7,247 nucleotides of DNA from CAZTLI01 sp964614375 (GTDB lineage Bacteria; Chloroflexota; Anaerolineae; Aggregatilineales; Phototrophicaceae), in assembly GCA_964614375.1 (NCBI GenBank), contig CAZTLI010000278.1, positions 1 through 7,247 on the forward strand, given 5' to 3'. The notes under the pieces were generated by a model. It was given only the letters and a program-made list of their open reading frames with translations. It was not told the origin of the DNA and searched no databases. The position numbers and the translations under genes are program-made. This document shows, piece by piece, positions 1-5,373 of the stretch. The stretch's first letter is position 1, and the number at the start of each line of letters is the position of its first letter.

Positions 1-17
1 GATTAGCCCTCACTTTG

Positions 18-26
18 TGGGATACT
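18..26 (+). promoter_or_regulatory. Possible extended -10 before the first gene
   Basis: TGGGATACT fits an extended -10 element (TGn followed by a TATAAT-like hexamer). The start point would fall near 33, only a few bases before the ATG at 38, giving an almost leaderless mRNA. The other genes here have longer leaders, so this may be chance. No -35 can be judged because the window begins too close. Confidence 0.3.
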
Positions 27-37
27 GGATACGCCCT

Positions 38-1033
38 ATGAGCAACCAACCTGATGTCATCGTCAAATTGGATGACCGGATTCGGCTGATGTCTGCTGCC
101 CTTGCCGCGACGGACTTCCCGGTAAAAGCGCAAGAACGTAAACGGCACGGCACCCATGCCCATGCTCGCGCCACCATCAAGCAGCTTAAAGAGTTCCAGC
201 AGCATCCGGCGATTGTCGGGTTACAGGGATTGCTGGATCAAGGCGCGCCGCTGGAAGCGATGTATACGCTGATTATGCACTGGAGTTGGCCTGAACTTGA
301 AGGCGACATCCCGCGTTGGACGCCGCCGGGTTGGAACAAACATCTGGTTGACCTGTATCGCCAATCCGAACTGGCCAAATGGTGGGAAAGCGAAAACACG
401 GTCTGGGATAAAGCCGTGACCGAAAGCAAACAGGTGTTTGAAAACGTCACCTATCGTGATTTTCTGAAGCCCTTTCTGGGCGAGATACACGATGGGTTTG
501 TGTTTGTGCCCAATCTGGCATTTCCCACTGACCACGAAATTGGCATCCGTGTCGGCGGCGATATTTATTGCATCACCCCGCCGCCGCTGGCCTGGGGCGA
601 TAGTCCACCCTGGCCTTTTAACGAAGCGACGATGGTGACGCATTCCTATCGCGCTGGTTTAACGCAATTCGGGCGTATCTTGCTGATGGGGTATCTCAAG
701 GCCAATGCCGATAAGGTCGCCGAAGCCACCAGCACCGAAATGCCCATCAGTGACCAGTTCCGCGCCATTCACCCCAGTTGGGAAGACCAGTTTGTGTCGC
801 TGTTCGTCGCCGGGGCAACCGCCATCTATCTCGAAGATTATGTCAGCGAGGCCGAAGCCAAGGCCTATATTCTGATGGAACGCAAAGTGCGTGGGATGAC
901 GATTCTGCCGGGTACGGTGAGTGTGCTGCGGCGTTATATGCAGGAATTGGGCAACAAGTACGAAAGCCTGATTGACTTCCTGCCGATTTTCCCGCGCCAA
1001 CTCCGCATCGCCAAGAAAATTGTCACGCTGTAA
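38..1033 (+). CDS. Unknown protein, DUF4932-like without a zinc-peptidase motif
   Basis: The product is about 331 aa from ATG 38. The frame is open to the left edge (GTG at 17 is also possible), so the start is uncertain and could lie outside the window. There is no signal peptide or membrane segment, so it is probably cytoplasmic. The N-terminal pattern resembles my recollection of DUF4932 peptidase-like proteins: a short strand, then DDRIRLMSA (residues 12-20), a histidine-rich helix (HGTHAHARA, 37-45), HPAIVGLQGLL (56-66) and a helix ending in MHW (80-82). Those proteins normally carry an HExxH zinc site. At the comparable place this one has THSYRAGLTQ (201-210), and no HExxH occurs anywhere. 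If the homology holds, it is probably a non-catalytic member. The C-terminal third is acidic and helical (EDYVSEAEAKAYILMERKVRG, about 266-286) and ends in a basic tail. Codon use resembles the neighbours. That it is a real gene is likely; the family call is tentative. Confidence 0.75.
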   Translation: MSNQPDVIVKLDDRIRLMSAALAATDFPVKAQERKRHGTHAHARATIKQLKEFQQHPAIVGLQGLLDQGAPLEAMYTLIMHWSWPELEGDIPRWTPPGWNKHLVDLYRQSELAKWWESENTVWDKAVTESKQVFENVTYRDFLKPFLGEIHDGFVFVPNLAFPTDHEIGIRVGGDIYCITPPPLAWGDSPPWPFNEATMVTHSYRAGLTQFGRILLMGYLKANADKVAEATSTEMPISDQFRAIHPSWEDQFVSLFVAGATAIYLEDYVSEAEAKAYILMERKVRGMTILPGTVSVLRRYMQELGNKYESLIDFLPIFPRQLRIAKKIVTL

Positions 1034-1089
1034 AACAGGTTTCAGCGGGCAACCAGGGCAGCACATACCTATAGAAGTTACGCGATTGA

Positions 1090-1140
1090 CATCAGTTTGT
1101 GATCAGGCAATGGGTTTCAAGCCCATTGTCAGCTCTGATG
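1090..1140. repeat. Nested stem-loop (7-bp plus 6-bp stems)
   Basis: The inner stem CAATGGG (1108-1114) pairs perfectly with CCCATTG (1122-1128) over a 7-base loop. The outer stem CATCAG (1090-1095) pairs with CTGATG (1135-1140), giving an asymmetric internal loop of 12 and 6 bases. No T tract follows, so it is not an ordinary intrinsic terminator. It could be a 3' mRNA-end structure of the preceding gene, a small structured RNA or a DNA-binding site. Confidence 0.5.
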
Positions 1141-1196
1141 GATTCCTGGGTATCATGAATTTTGCCCCACGCTGCGTCAATCCCCACCTAATTTTG

Positions 1197-1236
1197 CAGC
1201 AAATCGCGTCTCAGCTTTCCGCCGGGCGATTTGCTG
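1197..1236. repeat. Perfect 11-bp inverted repeat
   Basis: CAGCAAATCGC (1197-1207) and GCGATTTGCTG (1226-1236) are exact reverse complements separated by 18 bases. No T run follows. It lies about 65 bases upstream of the terminase -10. It may be an operator, a hairpin or a remnant of a mobile-element end. Confidence 0.6.
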
Positions 1237-1299
1237 AATGGCTAATTCTTCTGCAACCCATTCCGAACGCGATTCGAACGGTCAATTGGGTCGATTTCA

Positions 1300-1308
1300 T
1301 GGTATAAT
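1300..1308 (+). promoter_or_regulatory. Extended -10 promoter of the terminase gene
   Basis: TGGTATAAT is a perfect extended -10 (TG at 1300-1301, TATAAT at 1303-1308). The start point would be near 1314-1316, giving a leader of about 68 nt before ATG 1383. No good -35 is seen 16-18 bases upstream (GGTCAA at 1280-1285), which is tolerable for an extended -10 promoter. Confidence 0.65.
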
Positions 1309-1322
1309 AGAACTTATGTTCT
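1309..1322. promoter_or_regulatory. SOS-box-like palindrome over the start point
   Basis: AGAACTTATGTTCT is palindromic apart from its four central bases and contains GAAC-N4-GTTC. That core is shared by LexA (DinR) boxes of Bacillus and actinobacteria. It follows the -10 directly and covers the expected transcription start, a position suited to repression. The flanking bases are A and T rather than the C and G of the full Bacillus consensus. An exact eight-base core is expected about 0.1 times by chance in a window this size. Confidence 0.4.
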
Positions 1323-1382
1323 GATTGATTTCCCTCGCAACGCCTGCCTCATTTTCCACCACTCCACAAGGATACCCCCTCT

Positions 1383-2579
1383 ATGACATTCAATCCGGCG
1401 AAATTGTTCCCGGCGCAGCGCGACATTATCCGGTCTAAAAAACGGTTTAAAGTGCTGGTTTGTGGACGGCGCTTCGGCAAGACGACGATAGCGGTCAAAA
1501 TGTTGTGTGCGGCATTGAAGCAAGGTCAGCGTGCGGCCTATTTCGCGCCGACACAGCGGATGGCGACAGAGGTCTGGCAAGCGATTAATGCCTGTCTGCA
1601 TAAAATCATCGTGCGGCGCAGCGAGGCGGAACGGCGTCTGGAATTGCGGAATGGCGGTGTCTTTGAAAGCTGGTCGCTGGCGGGTGGCGCGGGCGAAACG
1701 GTGCGCGGGCGCAGCTATCACTTCATCGTCATGGATGAAGCGGCGTTGTTCCCGTCGGGCGATGTGTGGTATGGCGCGATTCGGCCTCTGCTGACCGATT
1801 ATCGCGGCAGGGCGTTGTTCGCTTCGACTCCGCGCGGGCGCAACTGGTTCTGGGAATTGTATCAAATGGGCTTGAGCGACGACCATCCCGACTGGCAAAG
1901 CTGGCACTATCCGACAGCCGACAATCCCTGTATCGACCCGGAAGAAATCGCAGACGCCAAACACGGAATGCCCGAACGATTTTTCCAGCAGGAATATTTA
2001 GCGGAATTTCTCGATTCCAGCGGATTGGTCTTTCGTAATCTGGATCGGGTGTGTAGGGCACAGCCACAACCGCAAGCCCAACCGGGCGTTCACTATTATT
2101 TTGGCGTCGATTGGGGCAAGGACAACGACTATACCTGCATTTCGGTCATGACGGCGGATGGTCAGCAGGTGCATCTGGAACGCTTCAATCGGATTGGCTG
2201 GACATATCAACGCGGCAAATTGCAGGCGCTGGTTGACCGTTATCGTCCGGTGGTGGTTCTGGCCGAACAGAACAGCATCGGCAGTGTCAACATTGAGGCG
2301 CTGCAAATGTTGGGGCTGCCGGTGACGGGCTTTCTGACGACTGCGACGAGCAAACCGCCGTTGATTGACCATCTGGCGCTGTCTATGGAAACCGAGACCG
2401 TGACGCTGTTGGACGATGCTGTGTTGAAACACGAACTGGCGCTGTATGAGATGACGCGGACGAAATATGGCTGGAGCTATAGTGCGCCACCGGGCGGTCA
2501 TGACGATACGGTCGTCGCAACCGCGCTGAGTCTGTGGGCGATTCGGGAACGGCGCGGCGTGTCGATAGATTTTGCGTAG
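1383..2579 (+). CDS. terL: Terminase large subunit (phage DNA-packaging ATPase/nuclease)
   Basis: This 398-aa protein has the TerL layout. The N-terminal ASCE ATPase has a Walker A motif GRRFGKTT (28-35), a Walker B motif IVMDE (115-119, catalytic E119) and a coupling motif ASTPRG (147-152). The C-terminal RNase H-like nuclease domain has its acidic residues at D243 (GVDWG), E295 (LAEQN) and D374/D375 (GGHDDT). In phages, TerL docks on the portal, cuts concatemeric DNA and pumps it into the capsid. All key residues are present and the length is near normal for the family, so it looks intact and under selection. An AAGGA Shine-Dalgarno (1368-1372) precedes the ATG by 10 bases. No portal, small terminase, capsid or integrase gene is nearby. 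It may be a solitary prophage remnant or a host-retained protein. Its promoter carries an SOS-box-like palindrome, which suggests control by DNA damage. The family call is firm; the cellular role is unknown. Confidence 0.92.
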   Translation: MTFNPAKLFPAQRDIIRSKKRFKVLVCGRRFGKTTIAVKMLCAALKQGQRAAYFAPTQRMATEVWQAINACLHKIIVRRSEAERRLELRNGGVFESWSLAGGAGETVRGRSYHFIVMDEAALFPSGDVWYGAIRPLLTDYRGRALFASTPRGRNWFWELYQMGLSDDHPDWQSWHYPTADNPCIDPEEIADAKHGMPERFFQQEYLAEFLDSSGLVFRNLDRVCRAQPQPQAQPGVHYYFGVDWGKDNDYTCISVMTADGQQVHLERFNRIGWTYQRGKLQALVDRYRPVVVLAEQNSIGSVNIEALQMLGLPVTGFLTTATSKPPLIDHLALSMETETVTLLDDAVLKHELALYEMTRTKYGWSYSAPPGGHDDTVVATALSLWAIRERRGVSIDFA

Positions 2580-2601
2580 CCTTGGTAAATTGCTGCTGAC
2601 T

Positions 2602-2667
2602 AAAAAGATTCAACGCAAAGATGCAAAGATGCAAAGGTCGCAAAGTGTAAAGACAAAAAGATTCAAC
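2602..2667. repeat. GCAAAG octamer repeat flanked by 13-bp direct repeats
   Basis: GCAAAG occurs at 2615, 2623, 2631 and 2640, so the period is 8, 8 and 9 bases. The array is bracketed by two exact copies of AAAAAGATTCAAC (2602-2614 and 2655-2667), 53 bases apart. The right-hand copy contains the stop codon of the reverse-strand TSP3 gene (2663-2665). A related array lies at 7011-7040. Such GCAAAG arrays are intergenic repeats I associate with several environmental bacterial lineages. The flanking duplication suggests insertion or replication slippage. Confidence 0.7.
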
Positions 2668-3451
2668 CTGCCCTGAAGCAAAAAGCCCCATCCGCCTGAT
2701 AATCAATACCTAGCGCCGTCAGCGCCGCATAATAACTGTCGAGATCGGGGCAGCCTTCAACCCGTCCGGCAACAGTTGGACAGTAGTCATCGACATCGAG
2801 AAAACCATCGCCATCGGTATCGGGTGGCGGCGGCGGGGGTGGTGGTGGCGCGAGTTCCGGGCAGTTGAGGCCATCGAAGCGGATGTTGAAGGCATTACCG
2901 AGATTGACGCCATTGGCATCTTGAATATTGATTTGATAAACCCGGTGAACACCGCTGCGTTCCATCAAGGTCGCCAGTACGCGCTGTGTCGTGTTGGAGG
3001 GTGACGCCGGGACATAGGCCGACACACCGACGGTATCGGGCAGATCGCAGGCTTCTAATTGGGCTAATTGACGACACTGTATCTGGCCTAAATCGTCTAA
3101 ATAACAATCGCCATAGACATCATACGAACCGTCATATTGTGGGAAGGCCACTGCGCCGCCACCATTGCCGGTATAACTCGCTTCGCAGGCGTCGCCCGCA
3201 AATCCGCCCCATGTATTCAATTGGTCAGGGTTGGGCACAGCCGCACAGTTATCTTCGCGATTGATGATACCGTCACCGTCGCTGTCTTCATCACCCGTAT
3301 CATTGTCCGGGCAGGGGACAACGATGCCATCACCACCGCCGACGATTTCGTAACACTAGGCGCTGGCGCGGGGTGGTTGCATAGTGGCTGTGATGAAGAC
3401 CACAGCGAGCAGCACAATACTCATCACAGTAGGAAAGACAATGCGTTTCAT
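2663..3451 (-). pseudogene. Secreted thrombospondin type 3 repeat protein, interrupted by TAG
   Basis: Reading from ATG 3451 on the reverse strand gives a classic signal peptide: MKR, a hydrophobic core, then a PRASA cleavage site at residues 27-31. Codon 32 is TAG (3358-3356), and the same frame continues to TGA at 2665, 262 codons in all. After the TAG come a TSP3 calcium-binding repeat (DSDGDGIINREDNC, 56-69, then PNPDQ), a cysteine-bearing middle domain, nine prolines (202-210) and a second repeat (DTDGDGFLDVDDYC, 211-224). TSP3 repeats bind Ca2+ through their aspartates, and the protein should be exported. The first alternative start after the TAG, GTG 3238, has no Shine-Dalgarno and loses both the export signal and the first repeat. 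TAG ends at least three other genes here, so genome-wide recoding is unlikely. A CAG-to-TAG change is the simplest cause. Alternatives are a sequencing error or readthrough. Frame and domains are certain; the pseudogene status is inferred. Confidence 0.75.
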
Positions 3452-3572
3452 GGGCTATATCTACCTATTCGGGCCTGGAATGTGTGATAAGGCCAATGAC
3501 CCCACTAACAGGGTCAGCGTTTGGATTCTGACCGAATTTTGGGGGTGTGAAACCCCGTTTTTTGGTGTAGCA
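3452..3572 (-). promoter_or_regulatory. Structured leader of the TSP3 gene
   Basis: The predicted 5' leader is about 120 nt. In transcript order it holds GGGG (3556-3553) with CCCC (3545-3542), then GGTCAG (3533-3528) with CTGACC (3517-3512), then GGGTCA (3502-3497). The segment 3516-3511 (TGACCC) can pair perfectly with the last element, and 3517-3512 can pair with the preceding one, so the two stems exclude each other. The Shine-Dalgarno near the ATG is weak. No known riboswitch class is recognised. The TGACC half-sites could instead be protein-binding sites. Confidence 0.4.
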
Positions 3573-3578
3573 CAGGTG

Positions 3579-3606
3579 ATTTTATTGCTGAGTAAAGAAT
3601 TGTCGA
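3579..3606 (-). promoter_or_regulatory. Sigma-70-type promoter of the TSP3 gene
   Basis: On the reverse strand, TCGACA (3606-3601, one mismatch from TTGACA) is followed after 16 bases by TAAAAT (3584-3579, one mismatch from TATAAT). The start point would be near 3572. It sits just downstream of the terminator of the preceding reverse-strand gene, which fits an independent transcription unit. Confidence 0.55.
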
Positions 3607-3612
3607 AGAATG

Positions 3613-3641
3613 TAAACAAACCCCATCCATTGCGGACAGGG
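3613..3641 (-). terminator. Intrinsic terminator of the CoA-binding protein gene
   Basis: In transcript sense, CCCTGTCC (3641-3634) pairs with GGATGGGG (3628-3621) as an 8-bp stem with two G-U pairs and a 5-base loop. TTTGTTTA follows (3620-3613). It lies 22 bases after the stop codon of the reverse-strand gene. Confidence 0.65.
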
Positions 3642-3662
3642 CTTGAGATGACGAGTGGTTCA

Positions 3663-4076
3663 TTAGAGCAGGCGGTTGTGCTCCACTTTGATGCAGGCGT
3701 CGGTGACGATGGTCATATCGGCGGCGTCTGCTTGCTGCACAGCGTCGTCATCATGCACGCCAAGCTGTGCCCAGACTGCTTTAGCGCCCACGTCGATGGC
3801 TTCGGCGACGACATCTGATAAATATTCCGAGCGACGAAACACATTCACAATATCAATGGGTTCTGGCACATCCGCAAGCGTGGCATAACTGCGCTCACCG
3901 TCAATTTCGGTTACGGTGGGATTGACAGGATAAACGGTGTAGCCCGCCCGCCGCAGATATTGGGCGATGCGGTAGCTGGTGCGGTGGGGTTTATCGGAAT
4001 GCCCGACGACGGCGACGATTTTTGCATCTTTGAGCACATCACGCATCGTATCGGGATTGTCGTTGATGAGAGTCAT
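3663..4076 (-). CDS. CoA-binding domain protein (YccU-like)
   Basis: This 137-aa protein is a single Rossmann-fold CoA-binding domain of the CoA_binding_2 type. The nucleotide-binding loop is IVAVVGHSDKPHRTSY (20-35), followed by YLRRAGYTVYPVNP (40-53). Later signatures are IDIVNVFRRSEY, VWAQLGV and the C-terminal DACIKVEHNRLL (126-137). All are typical of small stand-alone members, which run about 130-150 aa. Relatives bind CoA or acyl-CoA, but a specific reaction is not established. It is probably cytoplasmic. The start is placed at ATG 4076 because GGAG sits 9 bases upstream. In-frame ATGs further upstream lack a site and lie in the leader. It is monocistronic, with its own promoter (4138-4133) and terminator (3641-3613). 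The family call is strong; no physiological role can be read from the neighbours. Confidence 0.9.
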   Translation of the reverse strand: MTLINDNPDTMRDVLKDAKIVAVVGHSDKPHRTSYRIAQYLRRAGYTVYPVNPTVTEIDGERSYATLADVPEPIDIVNVFRRSEYLSDVVAEAIDVGAKAVWAQLGVHDDDAVQQADAADMTIVTDACIKVEHNRLL

Positions 4077-4132
4077 ACAATACATCTCCATTCTGTGACT
4101 TGCACACACTTTAGACAACACGAAGTCCCCTA

Positions 4133-4138
4133 ATTATA
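4133..4138 (-). promoter_or_regulatory. -10 box of the CoA-binding protein gene
   Basis: TATAAT on the reverse strand (4138-4133) is a perfect -10. The start point would be near 4126, giving a leader of about 50 nt before ATG 4076. No good -35 is seen. The place where it should be lies inside the inverted repeat at 4145-4168. Confidence 0.6.
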
Positions 4139-4144
4139 CGGCGT

Positions 4145-4168
4145 GATTCTAGAGATAGTATTAGAATC
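4145..4168. promoter_or_regulatory. Inverted repeat in the -35 region (candidate operator)
   Basis: GATTCTA (4145-4151) and TAGAATC (4162-4168) form a perfect 7-bp inverted repeat with a 10-base spacer and centres 17 bp apart. It occupies the -35 region of the reverse-strand CoA-binding gene, in the gap it shares with the divergent pentapeptide gene. Size and position suit a dimeric activator or repressor, but no regulator can be named. Confidence 0.45.
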
Positions 4169-4236
4169 CAGCGCAGCACGAACCCGCCCAACCCCGAATC
4201 GCCGTCTCACCGGAGGGTGCGCGGGTAACGTGGTGG

Positions 4237-4245
4237 TGCTATAGT
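4237..4245 (+). promoter_or_regulatory. Extended -10 promoter of the pentapeptide gene
   Basis: TGCTATAGT is an extended -10 (TG at 4237-4238, TATAGT at 4240-4245). The start point is near 4252, about 29 bases before ATG 4281, which rules out translation starts upstream of that point. The same nine bases recur at 6055-6063. Confidence 0.6.
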
Positions 4246-4280
4246 TGCTGTGTGGCTATTTCAGGATATGGGGACAGACC

Positions 4281-4985
4281 ATGTTGAGTAGTGTGGAAGT
4301 TATTACGTTGATTGTGGTTGTGTTTCTGGCATTCATCGCCTTTATCACGGCGCTGCTGTCGTTCCTGCGGCGTACCGAATCGTCGCGCGAGTGGTGGGCG
4401 GAATATTGGCAGGGTATCAGCACGGAGATGGTTGGCGCAATCATTACGACGGTGTTGTTCACCTTCATCGTCGGCGCGGCAGAACGAAGCGCAGCAGAAG
4501 CCCAACAGCTTGCTCAGACTATTCAACGGATGAGCAGCACTGTCAATACGGTGGCGATTGCGGCGCTGGAAGATGTGCGTTTTCAGGGCGCGCTGGGAGA
4601 TGGATCGCTGAATGGCGTGGTGCTCATTGGCGCGAATTTGCAAAATGCCCAGATGAGCAACGCCGTTATGCAAAATACCAATCTGACAGGCGCGAATTTA
4701 CAGCGGGTGCGCTTTCTGGATGCCGATTTGAGTCGTTCAAATCTCAGTCTGGCGAATCTGGGCGGGACGAATTTCTTCCGCGCGAATTTATCAGGCGTGA
4801 ATTTGACCGATGCCAATCTTGACGGGGCGAATTTGCTCGGCACGGTGTTCGACGCGACGACCATACTGCCTGATGGCGCAAATTGGAGTGAGTCCGTAGA
4901 CATGCGGCGCTACACCAATGCCGCAGCCGAGAATTTCTGGCGTTCGACCAATCCCGATTCGCCGGCGTTTGTGGGCGGTAGTTAG
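4281..4985 (+). CDS. Two-TM membrane-anchored pentapeptide-repeat protein
   Basis: The protein is 234 aa from ATG 4281, with GGGG (4270-4273) seven bases upstream as ribosome binding site. Two hydrophobic helices lie at about 7-29 and 50-66, joined by a short Trp-rich polar segment. The protein is therefore inserted in the cytoplasmic membrane with its C-terminal domain probably on the same side as the N-terminus. A linker (about 67-100) leads into about 15 tandem A(N/D)LXX pentapeptides (about 113-192, e.g. GANLQ, DADLS, RANLS, GANLL). These should fold as a right-handed beta-helix of nearly four coils. The repeats are visible in the DNA as recurring GCGAATTT segments. The tail LPDGANW (196-202) is a closing motif I recall from many such proteins. 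The repeat domain is structural or binding, and no enzyme activity is implied. Some pentapeptide proteins mimic DNA and protect gyrase, but nothing here points to that. It is monocistronic with a strong terminator. Confidence 0.9.
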   Translation: MLSSVEVITLIVVVFLAFIAFITALLSFLRRTESSREWWAEYWQGISTEMVGAIITTVLFTFIVGAAERSAAEAQQLAQTIQRMSSTVNTVAIAALEDVRFQGALGDGSLNGVVLIGANLQNAQMSNAVMQNTNLTGANLQRVRFLDADLSRSNLSLANLGGTNFFRANLSGVNLTDANLDGANLLGTVFDATTILPDGANWSESVDMRRYTNAAAENFWRSTNPDSPAFVGGS

Positions 4986-5013
4986 TGCGCCCAAGTGCAG
5001 GAAGCAAAATAGA

Positions 5014-5050
5014 CCCGGCACGACGATTCTCGCCGCCGGGTTTTTGTTTT
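5014..5050 (+). terminator. Strong intrinsic terminator after the pentapeptide gene
   Basis: CCCGGC (5014-5019) pairs with GCCGGG (5035-5040) and TTTTTGTTTT follows (5041-5050). It lies 28 bases after the stop codon. On the reverse strand the same stem is followed by a weaker T-rich run, so it may also end transcription of the small reverse-strand gene at 5095-5286. Confidence 0.9.
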
Positions 5051-5094
5051 ACGAATGGCATGACAATCTTAATGAATGAAGGATGGACTAAGCA

Positions 5095-5286
5095 TTAAAA
5101 TAAAGAATAGTGGCAAGGATTATTCCAGTCGAGCTTAGACATGAAACCCAACATCATCGTATCGACGGCTGTTCGCAATTTTATCCAACAAACCCAAAAA
5201 TCGAATGAGACCCTGCGCCGCGCGAGTTCCCTGATAGCTGCTTTGAAATTATCGTCTGCCTCACAACTGAGGTTGGTGAAGGGCAT
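5095..5286 (-). CDS. Small protein of unknown function (63 aa)
   Basis: No family is recognised. The case for a real gene is its signals. A near-ideal Shine-Dalgarno GGAGG (5297-5293) sits 6 bases before ATG 5286, and a sigma-70 promoter lies upstream (TTGACA, 17 bases, TAAACT). The product starts MPFTNLSCEADDNFKAA, has a charged helix ending in RELARRR, then a more hydrophobic aromatic stretch (FDFWVCWIK, then MMLGFM). There is no clear signal peptide or true membrane span. It is transcribed divergently from an HTH regulator whose promoter overlaps its own, so control by that protein is a reasonable guess. It could be the effector of a small regulated module, a decayed gene, or a leader encoding nothing. 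A frame of similar length on the opposite strand (5141-5326) lacks these signals. Confidence 0.5.
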   Translation of the reverse strand: MPFTNLSCEADDNFKAAIRELARRRVSFDFWVCWIKLRTAVDTMMLGFMSKLDWNNPCHYSLF

Positions 5287-5324
5287 GTGTTGCCTCCAAG
5301 CAATGAGTGTTGCGTATAAGCATT

Positions 5325-5353
5325 AGTTTATGCGAAACATTTCAGACTGTCAA
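5325..5353 (-). promoter_or_regulatory. Sigma-70 promoter of the 63-aa gene
   Basis: On the reverse strand a perfect TTGACA (5353-5348) is followed after 17 bases by TAAACT (5330-5325). The start point would be near 5318, leaving a leader of about 32 nt with the GGAGG site. This is the best-matching promoter in the window, and it overlaps the forward promoter at 5341-5369. Confidence 0.7.
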
Positions 5354-5369
5354 GTGATTCGGCTATACT
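5341..5369 (+). promoter_or_regulatory. Promoter of the HTH regulator gene
   Basis: TTCAGA (5341-5346, four of six matches to TTGACA), a 17-base spacer and TATACT (5364-5369). The start point would be near 5376. The spacer contains the -35 of the reverse promoter (5348-5353), so polymerase binding at the two sites should be mutually exclusive. Confidence 0.6.
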
Positions 5370-5373
5370 AAGT

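Larger units (their letters stand above)
1034..1382. other. 349-base intergenic gap with two dyads and a promoter
   Basis: No convincing gene lies here. A forward frame runs through it to 1307, but it begins inside the previous gene and has no ribosome binding site. The gap contains a nested stem-loop (1090-1140), a perfect 11-bp inverted repeat (1197-1236), a close direct repeat of CGAACG (1264-1269 and 1275-1280), the terminase promoter (1300-1308) and the palindrome at 1309-1322. No T-rich terminator follows the first gene. Confidence 0.6.

Noticed and set aside
1086..1091. Perfect TTGACA as a -35 box after the first gene
   Set aside because: The -10 position holds AATGGG, part of a stem, so no promoter is supported.
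972..1307. Forward 111-codon frame across the first intergenic gap
   Set aside because: It begins inside the preceding gene, has no ribosome binding site, runs through both dyads and ends on the terminase promoter; the product looks like no protein family.
1314..1964. Reverse-strand 216-codon frame opposite the terminase gene
   Set aside because: Arg/Pro/His-rich composition typical of an antisense shadow of a GC-rich gene; the forward strand encodes clear TerL motifs.
2602..2667. CRISPR array
   Set aside because: The GCAAAG units are 6 bases with 2-3 base gaps and there is just one pair of 13-bp flanking repeats; no spacers of CRISPR size and no cas genes.
3356..3358. TAG reassigned to an amino acid throughout the genome
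   Set aside because: TAG is the normal stop of the genes ending at 2579, 4985 and 6848, so only a local event (mutation, error or context readthrough) is plausible.
3541..3563. GGGG/CCCC hairpin followed by six T on the forward strand, as a terminator
   Set aside because: There is no forward-strand gene upstream within about 960 bases and the stem is only four pairs; it fits better as part of the reverse-strand leader.
4600..4860. Repeated GCGAATTT segments as a mobile or regulatory repeat
   Set aside because: They are in-frame codons for the A-N-L core of successive pentapeptides and are explained by the protein repeat.
5141..5326. Forward 61-codon frame opposite the 63-aa reverse gene
   Set aside because: No Shine-Dalgarno or promoter in front of it, while the reverse frame has strong versions of both; the frame also runs into the reverse promoter.
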